From positions 3,919,166 to 3,983,165 of the forward strand of contig JAQFVV010006221.1 in the NCBI GenBank assembly GCA_028023455.1: a stretch of 64,000 nucleotides of DNA. The letters are read 5' to 3'. The notes below the pieces were generated by a model. It worked only from the letters and a program-made list of their open reading frames with translations, was not told the origin of the DNA and did not search any database. Positions 24,870-36,149 of this stretch are shown piece by piece. Position numbers and translations under genes: made by a program. This DNA comes from Epiperipatus broadwayi. Taxonomy: Eukaryota; Onychophora; Udeonychophora; Euonychophora; Peripatidae. How positions within the stretch are numbered: the stretch's first letter is position 1; each line of letters opens with the position of its first letter.

Positions 24870-25941
24870 TTCAAACTATTTCAAACTTGACCATGACTAA
24901 TCTGTGACCATTGTTGTACAGTAAAACTCTACAGTGTTGAGATCCAATTTTTAGTAATAATTTGGCAAATCATCACTTATGGACAGATCTTGCATTTCTA
25001 AAATTGACATTTTTATTATAAATGGCATTATATTTGGAAGTATTTTCAATGCGTTTTCAATGCTTACTTGCCCACAGTATCTCTTGATGAATGAGACAAT
25101 GAACTTTAATTAAAAATGGCCAGTATTTTAAGTTGTTGAATAATTCCAATATTTTTTCTAACCACACCCAAGCATGGATAAATAGTTACCGAAAGATTTT
25201 GTTTTGAGTCAATGCCCATTTGATGTAAATGTGTCACTGAACTTCTTAAAAATATCCAGATTAATAGTTTTTTTTATTTAAGTTATTAATTTTATCAATT
25301 CTTCCCTCATTAAACTTTCAGATTTATATCTGGCAAAAACAGTAAGTTTTGTGTGATTACTTATGACTGTACTCTCATCTAAAGTGAGTGAATACATTTT
25401 GACATATATTGAATTACAATTAATTTGGAAAGAAGTATTTTCTCCTAATGTTAATATTCTATCTTTTCCTTCATTATGTCTTATTGATGATTCAATAATG
25501 CATTTATTATCAGGACTTTTTCTTTAAAATCAGCAAATAATTTAGTACTCCATGCTAAAAATGTTTCTTTTAAAAACTCTTATTTTGAAAGAAGTTCTCC
25601 ATTTTGAGTAATACGGTGTGCTATATAAAAATTGACAGCCATAATGTTGTTTTAAGAACAAGAAATGTTTTAAATACATTGGCTTGAGATATAATTTTAA
25701 TTTTTGAGAAAAATATTTCTTTCTCTCTTCTATTTAAAAACAAAATTTTTATGCATTTTTTCAGAGAATGGCATTTTACATTATAACTACGAGGTTTGTT
25801 ACAAATTATACTAAGAGTTTTCTTCTCCACATTAATAACTCCAAGTTTGTCAAACCATTCTAAATAACAAGACGTTGAACTTATTTTTATTTGGCTTTTG
25901 TTTCTTAGCCATGAAGCAAACAGAAAAAAATTACTTGCCAA
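24870..25941 (-). pseudogene. hAT-superfamily transposase remnant (GTF2IRD2/ZBED5-like type)
   Basis: The longest frame, 25941-25621, has an LSIICNKPRSYNVKCHS segment resembling the C..C..YNVKRHY zinc-binding N-terminus of domesticated hAT transposases such as GTF2IRD2 and ZBED5. REKEIFFSKIKIISQANVF follows, like the linker in those proteins. Further downstream on the minus strand, broken frames give SNHTKLTVFARYKSESL (about 25360-25310), KKFSDTFTSNG, and a KVHCLIHQE-like piece near 25100 matching the conserved HC.IHQE block. Multiple stops and shifts are present. Terminal repeats were not identified. The family assignment is from motif memory only. Confidence 0.65.
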
Positions 25942-25949
25942 TGGTTAAA

Positions 25950-27089
25950 AACTTTATAAATATTATACTTAAACTAAAACTTATTTAAAAAATTGTTTCT
26001 GACAATAAACTAATCTAAAATAAATATATTTCTCTTGAAAGCGCTAAGCTCTATAATTTAATAGTTTTATATTTTAGTAAAATTTCGCTTTTAAACCTAT
26101 ATTTTCTAGCTTCATTATCTGTGCATACAGCACATATATATTAGTTAATTTATTATGTACATGCATAAATTCTTAAGTACATGCATAGTACTCCTCTATT
26201 GCTAACTAACCACCTTAATATTAAGTTTGTCTCTACTAATTATGCTTAATATTTTCTCTCAAATGAATATCAATTTTTGCTGTCTTTATTTTGTGTTGGC
26301 AAATTGTTTTTCTATTATGTAATTGATTTTTATCATACTTTACAAATAAGATATGGGTAACATAAAATAGTTGTGTGGATAAGTCTGTGACCTGCAAGTC
26401 ATAGGTTCACCATAACTGGTCTAATTCTTTTAATATGGGGCAAGTGATTCAAAACCTTCTCAACAACTGACAGGAAAAGCCTGAATGATTGCCTTAATCT
26501 TTTAATCATAAGTTATCTTCATGCTTTAATATTGAAAAAAAATCATTTCTAAAAAAAAAAATCTATAAAATACTATGATTAAATTAATGATCTACATCAT
26601 TTTTAAAAGTGATGAATTCAAATTAAAAAGGAAGTGAAAAGGATTTCAGCTTGAGCTGATTACATTGTAACATTATTGAACAATAAAAACTTTTCTGGTA
26701 GTATGAATTTATCAAAAACAAATGTCAATTGACTGAAACAATGGAGGAATCATTTGTGAAAAAATTTAAACAATTTTTGTTGTCTTCTATTATAAGTAAT
26801 GGTCTAATTTATTACTAGAAACCTAAGACTCACTGAATATAGAAAAAAATAGGTCTTTATAATAATATAAGGCATAGTATACATAGTGAGGTTCTAACAC
26901 AGGTAAAATAATTGCTGAAGATTGTTTTCCCAGAATACTAATATTCTAAAATCAGAAATGTGTATTTTTTTCTTAAGATATGCATATCTATGTTGTAATT
27001 TTTTTTTAAGAAGATAAGTTTTAGTTTTCTTTTAAATATAACTATTCAGTATATACAATATTTAATTTCACATATATTTTTACATTTAC
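25950..27089. other. No recognised gene; possible tRNA-like relic at 26.37 kb
   Basis: At 26366-26415 a tRNA-like pattern (GTGGATAAG, stem TGAC/GTCA, GGTTCACC) may be a decayed SINE head. The match is weak. The rest is AT-rich spacer. Confidence 0.3.
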
Positions 27090-27510
27090 ATTTTTATAAC
27101 TAGAAGGGATTTGAACTCAGACTTTCAAGCTCCCTACAGCTATCCATTTAATTTTATAAAATTGATACACATGACCATGTGCATTTGAAAAAAGATAAAT
27201 GCTCTTCAATATACATATTTCATGCTAAACCAGCACTCATTAGTTGGTCCAGATTATTATCTCCCATATATATATACAATCAGTGCTCAGTTTATATTAA
27301 AATAGCAAATCTTCAAACTTTAATGGATAGATTTCAATATTCTTCATTCTCCAACTTTTTAGCCACCCATATCATTGAAAATCTGATGATGGAATGCTCA
27401 AAGTCCTTGTTGATGCCAATATTATTGTCATACCCATGTTGACACAAATCCCTTCTAACTGCATTAAGTTCAGTATAGACAATATACTTGTATTTAAATA
27501 TTATGTATTC
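27090..27510 (+). repeat. Family A repeat, left arm of an inverted pair (A2)
   Basis: This copy runs from a B-box-like 'gatttgaactcagac' (tRNA-like on the minus strand) through 'accagcactcattagttgg' and 'tcaaactttaatggatag' to CTGATGATGGAATGCTCAAA (from 27383) and 'catacccatgttgaca'. It pairs with 27599-27928 in inverted orientation. Both arms are followed by the same short tail, 'cccttctaa..attaagttca', in the plus orientation. Confidence 0.75.
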
Positions 27511-27598
27511 AGCCTGTATTCTGCTCATTTCTCTTCAGTATATTTATATGAACATATTAAGGTCCTATACTTAGGGGGGGGGGGGTAGAGTGACTTAA

Positions 27599-27965
27599 AG
27601 TCAACATGGGTATGACAATAATATTGGCATCAACAATGGTTTTGAGCATTCCATCATCAGATTTTCAATAATATGGATGGGTGAAGAGTTGGAGGATGGA
27701 GAATATTGAAACCTGTCCATTAAAGTTTGAAGATTTGCTATTTTAATATAAACTAAGCACTGATTAGATATATGTGGGGGAGATAGTGATCTGGATTAAC
27801 TGATGAGTGCTGGTTCAGCACAAAATATGTATGTTGAGGATTATTTATCTTTTTCATATGTATGTGTTCATGGGGTCGATAAATGTAGGGAGCTTGAAAG
27901 TCTGAATTCAAATCCCTTCTAATTATATTAAGTTCAATATAGAGAATATATTTGAATTGAAATAA
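27599..27965 (-). repeat. Family A repeat, right arm of an inverted pair (A3)
   Basis: Inverted copy of A2 across a ~90-base spacer that contains a run of 12 G (about 27574-27585). Together they make an ~870-bp imperfect palindrome. Confidence 0.75.
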
Positions 27966-28228
27966 TATTTACATTTTTGATTTTTTTTTCTGCTTAAATT
28001 GTTGTTTTGGATAGTAACTTTGGTCTTGGCCATGGGCAAAGAACAGATTACTCCTAAATATATTTATTTTACTGTAAGCATATAAGCTGCAATGATGTCA
28101 GAAATGACATTCTAAAACAAGTTAATTTGTTTTGGCAGACTCCATTACATATTCTTACACTTAAAAAAAATTTTTTAACAGTATAGCTTGCCTGTTTTGA
28201 CATATGGTTGTAAAAAATGAAGTCTCTA

Positions 28229-28333
28229 TTTTTTTTCTCATGTCCATAGCATCAGCCGGAAGCGAACCCGCTAACCCGGGACAACTGCTTGTAAAGCTGC
28301 TGTCTCTGACCTCTCGACCACTAATGCTTGACA
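28229..28333 (-). mobile_element. tRNA-derived SINE (family S), copy S3
   Basis: On the minus strand it reads GCATTAGTGGTCGAGAG, a CTGC/GCAG-type anticodon arm, B-box GGGTTCGCTTCC, tail TATGGACATGAG and an A8 run. Same layout as S2. Confidence 0.8.
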
Positions 28334-28736
28334 AATCTCGAATTTTATATTAAAGAAAAAGCTGTATTAAAAATGATAAGGAAAGTTAAAGAAAAAAGTA
28401 AAAATAATCAAAACCAGTTTAATGTTATTGATGTCATTATAAAAATTATTTTAAAAAAAATTATAAGAAAGTCATGTGATATTGTGTTGGTATTAAACTT
28501 TAAAAAGATGACAGATTGTATACCTAGTAAAAAAAAATTTATGTTAACAAAGACATTTCTCAACTGAATACTGAAAGATAAAAATAATCCTTAGAACAAA
28601 CTTAATTTCAGGTAAAATGATAAACAAGAAAGTTCACAGACCCATTATTGAAGATGAAAGTTGTGATAGACGTTTGTAGAAAGTATTGGCAAACATTTGA
28701 CCTGCGGTGAACTAGAAAGATTGATATTTGTTTTAT

Positions 28737-28818
28737 TTATTTTTTCTCACGTGTCATAGCATCAGCCGGGAAGCGAACCGCTAACCCGGGACAACTACTT
28801 GTAAAGCGGCTGTCGCTG
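28737..28818 (-). mobile_element. tRNA-derived SINE (family S), copy S4, 5'-truncated
   Basis: It carries the B-box, tail GCTATGACACGTGAG and A-run, but lacks the first ~20 bp of the tRNA-like head. It lies in the same orientation as S3, about 400 bp away. 'tgatat' on both sides may be a short target duplication. Confidence 0.75.
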
Positions 28819-28829
28819 ATATATCACAT

Positions 28830-29980
28830 GCATAAAAACACTGTACTTATAAAATACATTATCAATATACATATATAAACTTGTATTGTAGAAGTATTTA
28901 AAATTATCTTGATTCTTATTTATACAACAAGTTTTGTGGGCTTTTGTTGTAAGATAAATTCCTTTTCAGTTAAAATGTTTTTTTTTTAAATTGTAATTAT
29001 TTCAATAACATGATAAAATAATCGATTTTAGATGAATGTCGTTATGTGAAGCAAAAAATTTATGGAATTTGGAAATAGGTAAATAACCTTAACCTTTTTA
29101 TATTTATATATATAGCTCTTATTATAAGTTATCCACACCTAATTTTTCACAGGTGATAATTAAATATTAAGATGTATGTCAAAATACATGTAATTTATTA
29201 ATTTAATAAACAAGTTTAATGTTAGGAAGTTATAAATATTATAGATACTATACACTCTGAAAAAAAATCTTTTGTGCAAGTTTGTACATAATAAATGAGG
29301 CCATTTACAATATTTAAATATAATTGCGTATTCCTTTTATTGATAATAAAGACGAGTCATATATATACATCACAATTTATAATTTCAAAGTTTGCTAAAA
29401 TTATAATTCAAACTGTTTTATTCTATTGAAAGTTTATATATATTGTGATTATTACTATCATGAGTAATGATTTAGGAATTTTTTCAATAATTTTATTAAT
29501 TTAAACAACTTTATATGTTTTCTGGATTTGTACAACTATCTCCGTATGATTATCTTTAGTACAACTACATCAAAATAACGTTGCAGATTTTTTTTTTTTT
29601 TTTTTAGCAATATTATATTTTTAATTATTAGATCTCTAGATATTTGACGAATCGATTAATCAGACCTGAAGTCTTACATTAATAACAATTGACCAAGTTA
29701 AAATTAATCTATTTTATCATGACATGAAATTATTTAATTCATTAGAAAAGTGTGACAGCTTGAAAGGTAACTGATAGAAGAAGAAAAGAATGATCTATAA
29801 TGAAAGCGAATGAATTCTATCACCACAACAATAAATGTTGTTAGCCTATAATAATAACAATAATAATAATATTTATTTATTATAATAATTTATAAACAAT
29901 GCAAAATTAATATAACTCCAAACAAGGAAAGATTTGTGTGAGGAGTCATATATATACACACATACAAAATAATAATAATT
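28830..29980. other. No recognised gene; AT-rich spacer
   Basis: It contains a T20 run near 29590 and AAT-rich sequence near 29.85 kb. No coding signal. Confidence 0.45.
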
Positions 29981-29982
29981 AA

Positions 29983-30475
29983 AACAGGCAAATCTCTCTA
30001 TACGTATTGCCACTCAGTGCAAGCCAGAGTAATCAATGGATGCCAGAAGGCTTGTGCATAAAATCCCCATCTAGTGCCTACTCATCCAATATCCCCAGAC
30101 TTGTTTCTGGTTTGTGGCCTTCATCAGTGAAGAGCCTTGGATCTGAGAGCACTGCACCTAGATCTTAGAATCTAATGCAACCCTCCAGAAGCCAACTTTT
30201 ATCTCTACTTAACTACAAAACTATGAGTCTTAAATTGAAAATACCGTAATATTTTCAATCCAAGCTCATTAGCCTATATAGTCATCCTCACTGATGAAGA
30301 CCACAAGCGAGATACTAGTCTGGGGATATTGGATGAATAGGCACTAGATGAAAATTTTATACATAAGCCTTCTGGAATCCATTGATTACTCTGGCTTGCA
30401 GTGAGTGGTAATATGTATAGAGAGTTTTGCTTCTTTTAATAACAGTTATAAGCAACCATAAGAAATGGTGATCAT
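29983..30475. repeat. Family B inverted pair (B1)
   Basis: The left arm begins 'aaaacaggcaaatctctcta', runs through 'caatggatgccagaaggctt' and 'cttcatcagtgaagagcctt' to about 30280. The right arm (about 30285-30460) is an inverted, truncated copy containing CTGATGAAGACCACAAG from 30291. Copies of this family occur at 40.6, 42.3, 45.1 and 46.0 kb. Confidence 0.75.
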
Positions 30476-30562
<87 letters not shown>

Positions 30563-30590
30563 GTAATTATTATTATTATTATTATTATTC
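30476..30590. repeat. (AAT)n followed by (ATT)n microsatellite
   Basis: About 29 AAT/TAA units to ~30561, then TAG and about nine ATT units. The two halves are complementary and could form a hairpin. The array starts directly at the 3' end of the family B right arm. Confidence 0.95.
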
Positions 30591-30599
30591 ATTTTATTT

Positions 30600-32340
30600 A
30601 CCATACAACTGCATTAAGCCAATTACAGAATTGCTCCATAATTGATATCATCATCATCATCATCAATCATTATTAATCCATAGTGAAGCAGTCAATCTTA
30701 GCTTAAGATTGTGCTTCATGTTTCCATCTACTAACCTATGTTTAAATCCCTATTTCCCATCCTGCTCCTTATGTCATGTATATATATTTCGTGTATATAT
30801 TTGAGATGCACGCCTAAATTATAAAATTTAATGTTTCAATAACATGTTTTAAAATTATTATTAATTCTTTTTATTAATTATTAGTTCTTTTTTATTAAAG
30901 TATTATAGATGCAGCTCAAATATATACATAGGAGCAAAACTTACTAACAAAATATTGATGTTTTAAATATTTCTTATATGTCATTTTTAGCTTTTTCTTT
31001 TTAAATTGCTTGTTTTTTTATTAAGCTATATATTTTTTATAAAATCCAATATGGAAGATGTGACTGTTGTAATTGTCCAAAAATAATTAAAGGGAGGTAT
31101 TTTTTAATTAAAGTTTTACTTAAAAAAAATGGGATTAAGTAGATTAAAGATTTACTTGTGTTAAAAACATGTTGTCAAATCTATTTCTAATCTGGAAATA
31201 GATTTGAATTTATTTTTGGACGTTATCTTACAATTGCATCTTCAAAAACAACTGATAAAAGAAAAGGTATAAAATGACTGAATTTTGAATCAAATGGATT
31301 AACTACTATTGAGAAGAGATTAGCTACTTTTAGAGAGAGGTATTATAAACATATTTCGTTTTGCTGGAAACTTAAAATGATGTAGCAGTAAATCCTTCAC
31401 TCTTCAGCGGCCTCTGCCGCTACTGAAATATTCTGCTGCCCTGAAATGAAAAAAGATCTAAAAAGAACTTTAGAATGCTAATAAAAGTTTGCTGTCACCA
31501 AGAAGAATTCATTTTGGATCCTCAATTTGCCATACATGAGCCGTACTTGGAAAATAGACTTATTAAATGTGTGCAAGGTAACTTTTATGTTACTATTTGA
31601 AAATGAATCTAGCCTCACTAATCTCAAATCCTGCTATCAAGATTCTAACGTATTGTACAATTTTCTATCTTTTAAATTAATATATATATATAAATAACAT
31701 GTAATTTGCTCTTCAATAATTTCTATAAATTTAATCCTATCTCATATGCTTTAACTTCTTTTTTATTTTGGTGCAGTCATTTATTTATATATTATTTGAT
31801 TTATATATCTGTTTGCTTATTAATATGTCAATCTAAAACAATCTGACGAATTGAATTTTCTAAAAATCCTTTCTTCTTTTTAAGTAAACCTTCATGAATC
31901 AAGTTTATTAACGTTCCCTTAAAATATAACGTATTGTTAATTAATACGTTCGCCAGATTGTTTTATGAATCAACATTTTAGGTTCGTTTTTAATATAAAA
32001 ATTGATTTGTTTAACTCTGAAAATCCAGAACTTAAGCTAATTAACGCTTTGAAATCTTATAAAATATTATTTATTTAATTCTAAAATAAGGTGACTTAAT
32101 TGTTTTACATATATATATAACTGCTAGTTTTTTTTTATTTATATACTCTTAAAATGTATGCTTAAAATATCAAATAAAGTACTTATATATTTCATTTATT
32201 ATAAAATCGCAAAAATGGGATTGATTTATTTCAAATATCAGAAAAGGGATGGGGGTAAATCTTAATGTTTCTTTTACTAGGTAAAATCTTAACGTATATT
32301 GTATTAAATGAAATATTCTCTATATATATATATATATATT
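30600..32340. other. No recognised gene; AT-rich spacer
   Basis: A 41-codon open stretch near 31450-31600 with a possible splice donor is too short to call. No repeats paired by eye. Confidence 0.4.
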
Positions 32341-32376
32341 ATAATTGCATGGCGCATTATAGTATTCAAACAAGGG

Positions 32377-32703
32377 TCATTTATTTTTAAAGCAGTAAAA
32401 CTTTTCAAGGTCGTTAGTGACATTTATCATATCGTACTGTGTTCCTGACATATAGCCGATCTTCGTGATTATATATCTGTGCTTCTTAATCTGGGGGTTA
32501 CGACAAGATCGAACCCATAGATTTCTTCTCATTCCATAGATAGTTGATCTATCTGGAACCACATTTATTCCGTATAAAATGCCTCTGGCAGTGATCCTGT
32601 AAGTTTGGCACATGCTATGCATATTCACTTCATAGATAAAAGGGCCTCTCACGTTGGTTATACCCGCAAAAGTCTGGGCCATGCCATGCCTATCTACTTT
32701 TCT
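32377..32703 (-). CDS. Candidate terminal exon encoding a netrin-like (NTR) domain
   Basis: The frame runs from 32703 to a TGA at 32377-32379. The piece following an internal Met (32682) is 101 residues. It contains VNMHSMCQTY, then INVVPDR, RRNLWVRSCRNPQIKKHRYI and GYMSG, in the order and spacing of the NTR module at the C-terminus of netrins: a (I/V)NM..C..Y start, a hydrophobic strand, LW(I/V)RS, C.(C)P.IK and a following hydrophobic strand. The second Cys of the usual C.CP pair is Asn here. In-frame TAG just upstream coincides with a possible acceptor (CCCCCTTCTT...GCTTAG, exon from 32703), so the Met need not be the start. AATAAA overlaps the stop (32380-32385). Base composition is richer in GC than the flanks. 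No sister exon was found in the window, so host gene, functionality and exact ends are uncertain; a TIMP- or sFRP-type NTR protein is an alternative. Confidence 0.5.
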   Translation of the reverse strand, partial: RKVDRHGMAQTFAGITNVRGPFIYEVNMHSMCQTYRITARGILYGINVVPDRSTIYGMRRNLWVRSCRNPQIKKHRYIITKIGYMSGTQYDMINVTNDLEKFYCFKNK

Positions 32704-32709
32704 CTAAGC

Positions 32710-33585
32710 ACTACCCAAGAAGGGGGTGTGAGATTTCATTTTTCATCCAGAAGCACGACCTTTTCCTCTTAGTTATTTTAGTTATTTTAGGCTATTATGT
32801 CAGCACCGCAAACTTCTTTGTATTATTATTTCTTTTGCTTCATGACCCAGTTTTAATGCTCTAATATTAAAATTGTGCTCTGCTTAATATATATATATTA
32901 ACTACTTCTAGTTTTTTTAATTAAGTTTATTTCAATCATATACAATCTCACCGTCGTAATTTATATATCTATATTTAAGAGTATCTATATGCCTTGGGGA
33001 AAATAAAGCATTCGTCTTTCTATTGTTAAAATAATTTCATTAAATATTTTGTCATAGTTTCAAATATAATTTTTCAACTGTCTTTTGTTTATTTTCATGA
33101 CCTCAGTGGCATGAAAATAGTTTATATCATATGTATAATGAATCTCAGAATGCTCCCCTAAATATATGTTAGTCACCATGTTTCTGAACCGTAAATCAAA
33201 GCGTTAATGGCAATATTATGTAATTCTTTCTAATATTCGATTGGCATTTTAATATTGAACCCACCAAAGATGCATGTTTCTTTGTAATATATTATTTAGC
33301 TAATAAAGAGCATATGAGAAATAATAGGTGAATGACACTATGCTATTGCTTGCTCATTCACGCACACACTAATGTCTATAATTTATTTATAAATGTATAA
33401 TAATTTGTCAGTATATTAAACTATATTTTATTGTCTAACTTATTTGAGTAGTTCAAATTCCTTTTCCTCCACTTCCACATATTACAGCCATGCTTATTTA
33501 TATTTTAATATAGTCATAGTCAATAGATGTCTCATTGTCTTCTCCGCTCTCCTAGTCAGCCGGATTTAAAATTAATTCGCATGTG
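32710..33585. other. No recognised gene; AT-rich spacer
   Basis: Upstream (on the minus strand) of the NTR-like exon, so possibly intron. No further exon recognised. Confidence 0.4.
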
Positions 33586-33589
33586 CCAT

Positions 33590-34930
33590 CACTATTATGT
33601 TATTCATTAGGTGTTAGATCTGGGGCTTAGAGAGTGGGTTTGAATTCAGGTTGGTCCCTGACCTAAATCTTGGGCTTGACTGGGTTTGAAGTACATTTTG
33701 TGAGTTCCAGCTCATGTTAGATGGATAAACATGTTTTGACTGGTACAATAGCAGGATGAAGGTATCTCCAAGTTCAGTCTATCTTCTCCAATCTTTAGCT
33801 TCTCTTCTCCACATCATCCCTGCACACTTTTTTATTTCATCCATCCATCTCACATGTGGTCTTTTTTGGGTCTTTTACAATCTCTTGGAATCCCATTTAA
33901 GATTTCAATTGTCCATCTATTATCATCTCTTCTAGCAATATGTCCAGCCCAATCCCACTTCAGTCTTTTAATTTTTTCAATGAGGTCAGTTACACCTATT
34001 TGTTCTCTTATCCATATATTGCATTTTTCGATCTCTTCTTGTTACTCCCAACATGCATCTTTTCATACTACTTTGAGTGGCCTGAAATCTCTGTATTGCT
34101 CCACTATTAAGTGTCCAAGTCTCAGATTCATAAGTAAAAACTGGTAAAACACAATTATTAAAAACCTTCCTTTTCAAACACATAGGCATATTTCCTTTTA
34201 GTATCAAGTTATTTCTACCAAAAGCACTCCAACCAAGTTTAATTCTATGATTAAGTTCATCCATTATGTTTCCATCTGTATTAATAATCTGACTAAGGTA
34301 TTTGTAACTGTTTACTTCTTTTAACTCATCATAATCAATCTTTATTTTTATATTTTGAAAAAAATCCATTAAACATTTCTTTAGTCTTTTTAACATTTAT
34401 CTTTAGTTCTACTTTCTTACTTTCATCTGATAACTCCTGCAACATTTCCTGCAGATCTAAAGCATTATTTGCAAAAACAACTACATCATCTGCAAAATCT
34501 AAATGACTCAAATAATCTCCATTTACTTTCACTCCTTTAGCTTCCTATTTTAATCCACAAAATGCTGTAAAACGTTTTGGAGATATGGGATCACCTTGTC
34601 TTACACCCTTTTCAATGTTGACTTTCCTAGTATCCTTATGTAATAAAATTGTTGCTGTTGCATTTTTATAAATATTCTTTAAAATATGACAATATCCTGG
34701 ATCCAATGCTTTAATCACTGAAGAAATGTTTATAGAATCAAATGCCTTTTCATAATCTACAAATCCAAAGCATAATGGCAACTCGTATTCATTTGTCTTT
34801 TCTATAACTTCTCTCAATACCTGGATATGATCTACTGTACTAAAACCACTTTAAATCCAGCTTGTTCTCTTGGTTGGTGAAAATCCAATGTTCTCTGTAG
34901 ACGAGTTGTAACTATCTTGGTAAAAAAATT
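33590..34930 (-). pseudogene. RTE-type LINE, 3' part of reverse transcriptase ORF (R2, sense part)
   Basis: From 34930 downward the minus strand gives TTRLQRTLDFHQPREQAGF, then 34817-34545 CFGFVDYEKAFDSI (catalytic Asp block) and KGVRQGDPISP, and 34532-34335 SHLDFADDVVVFANN (catalytic DD). 34396-33986 follows with MCLKRKVFNNCVLPVFTYES and RCMLGVTRRDR. A reading to about 33850 gives IKRLKWDWAGHIARR and DNRWTIEILNG. This is the typical order of RTE/BovB-like elements. Single frame changes separate the blocks. The 3' UTR appears to reach about 33.6 kb. The upstream part of the same ORF lies in the opposite orientation at 34935-35512. Confidence 0.85.
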
Positions 34931-34934
34931 TAAT

Positions 34935-35512
34935 TAAAAAGAATTGAATATCTCAAATTTTGTAAAATAGTGCAGAAAAGAGTTGAATATGATATAAGAA
35001 AGTACACATGTGACTAGCAAGGAAAGCTGTAGAAGAAAATAAAAGTCTCAAGAATGTTAACAACATTTTGGTATTGGTAGGAAATTTATATCTGCAATAA
35101 GAAAAAAAGATGGAATTATTACTAAAAAGAGAGATGACATCATGAAATGGATAGAAGACTTTTATCAAGAATTATATAGTAATAAAGAACAAGTATCTCC
35201 TATACCTATTACATCTTCTGAATTGCCCAGAATTTTAAATGAAGAAGTGAGACATGCCATTAAATATATGAAAAAAGGAAAGGCTCCAGGTAATGATGGA
35301 ATTATAATTGATATATTAAAAGAAGCAGGTGAAGAAATATAATTTTTTTAGCAAAGTTATATATTAAATGTCTAAATGATAAAGATGTACCAGATGATTG
35401 GAAGAATGCAGTATTAATATTTAAAAAAAGTGATAAAGAAGATATTAGAAATTACGGACCTATCAGCCTTTTATCAGTTTTATACAAAATTTTTACCAAG
35501 ATAATTACATAA
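34935..35512 (+). pseudogene. RTE-type LINE, 5' part of RT ORF, inverted (R2, twin-primed part)
   Basis: The plus-strand frame at 35142-35342 reads MKWIEDFYQELYSNKEQ and KYMKKGKAPGNDGI, the segment before the RT fingers. After a stop it continues with [13 protein letters not shown] and [19 protein letters not shown], ending at about 35505. The last codons (ttttaccaagataatta) correspond to the point where the minus-strand part begins (34910-34930, 'aactatcttggtaaa'). The two parts are therefore adjacent in the parent element but inverted head to head here. Confidence 0.8.
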
Positions 35513-35867
35513 TTAATATACAATAATATAAATAAGCAAGTATAAATATCAAATTATGAATATGTTAAAATGTCATATTTTCTTAAAAGATTAGTAACAA
35601 ATTTTTTAAAATCTAATACAAAAATATTTTCGTTAAAAAAATCTTGATTGATAAGTGTTAGGCAAATGAAACAAAGGTAAAGATTTTAATGTGTTAGAGT
35701 AACAAACCTTAATATAAAATAAATTAGATGTGTATGATTTATGTAAACAATTATTAATTATAATATGTAAGATTTTGTTTGTTAAAATAATTTTCTGAGT
35801 GATAAGATTATATAAGCATTTAAAAACTCTAACCTTTTTTTAACAGAGAGGGGTATATTGTATTTTC

Positions 35868-36060
35868 CTGAAGGTCTGTGATGATGGTATTCTAGTTGTA
35901 TTTTTATATTGGACTATTTCCATCATCGAATATGCGTATTGAATGTCTTTATAAAAATGTAACTTTATTTAAATATTCCAAATACATTCAACTCTTAGAC
36001 ATTCAATATGCATATTAGATAATGAAAATATTCCAATATAAAAATACAGATAAGGATATA
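35868..36060. repeat. Family C element, internally deleted (C3)
   Basis: It carries the terminal segments of family C ('gtgatgatggtattctagtt', 'ttggactatttccatcat', 'ttccaaatacattcaactc') followed within a few bases by an inverted terminal part ('agacattcaatatgcat', 'ttccaatataaaaatac'). The tRNA-like core is missing, leaving a small MITE-like hairpin element. Confidence 0.7.
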
Positions 36061-36149
36061 TAATTGTTATTTAACTTAATATATTAGAACATTTATTATA
36101 GACTAATTGAATTCTGATAATATCTCATTTGGAACTTGAGTTCCAAACA

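Noticed and set aside
28328-28567. 79-codon Lys/Ile-rich frame between two SINEs
   Set aside because: A fleeting resemblance to a LINE RT linker (LNFKKM.D.IP) could not be extended on either side.
31446-31600. Short open stretch with a possible splice donor
   Set aside because: Only about 41 codons, no protein resemblance, and no matching acceptor of quality.
33854-34147. 97-codon plus-strand frame
   Set aside because: Antisense of the RTE reverse transcriptase 3' region.
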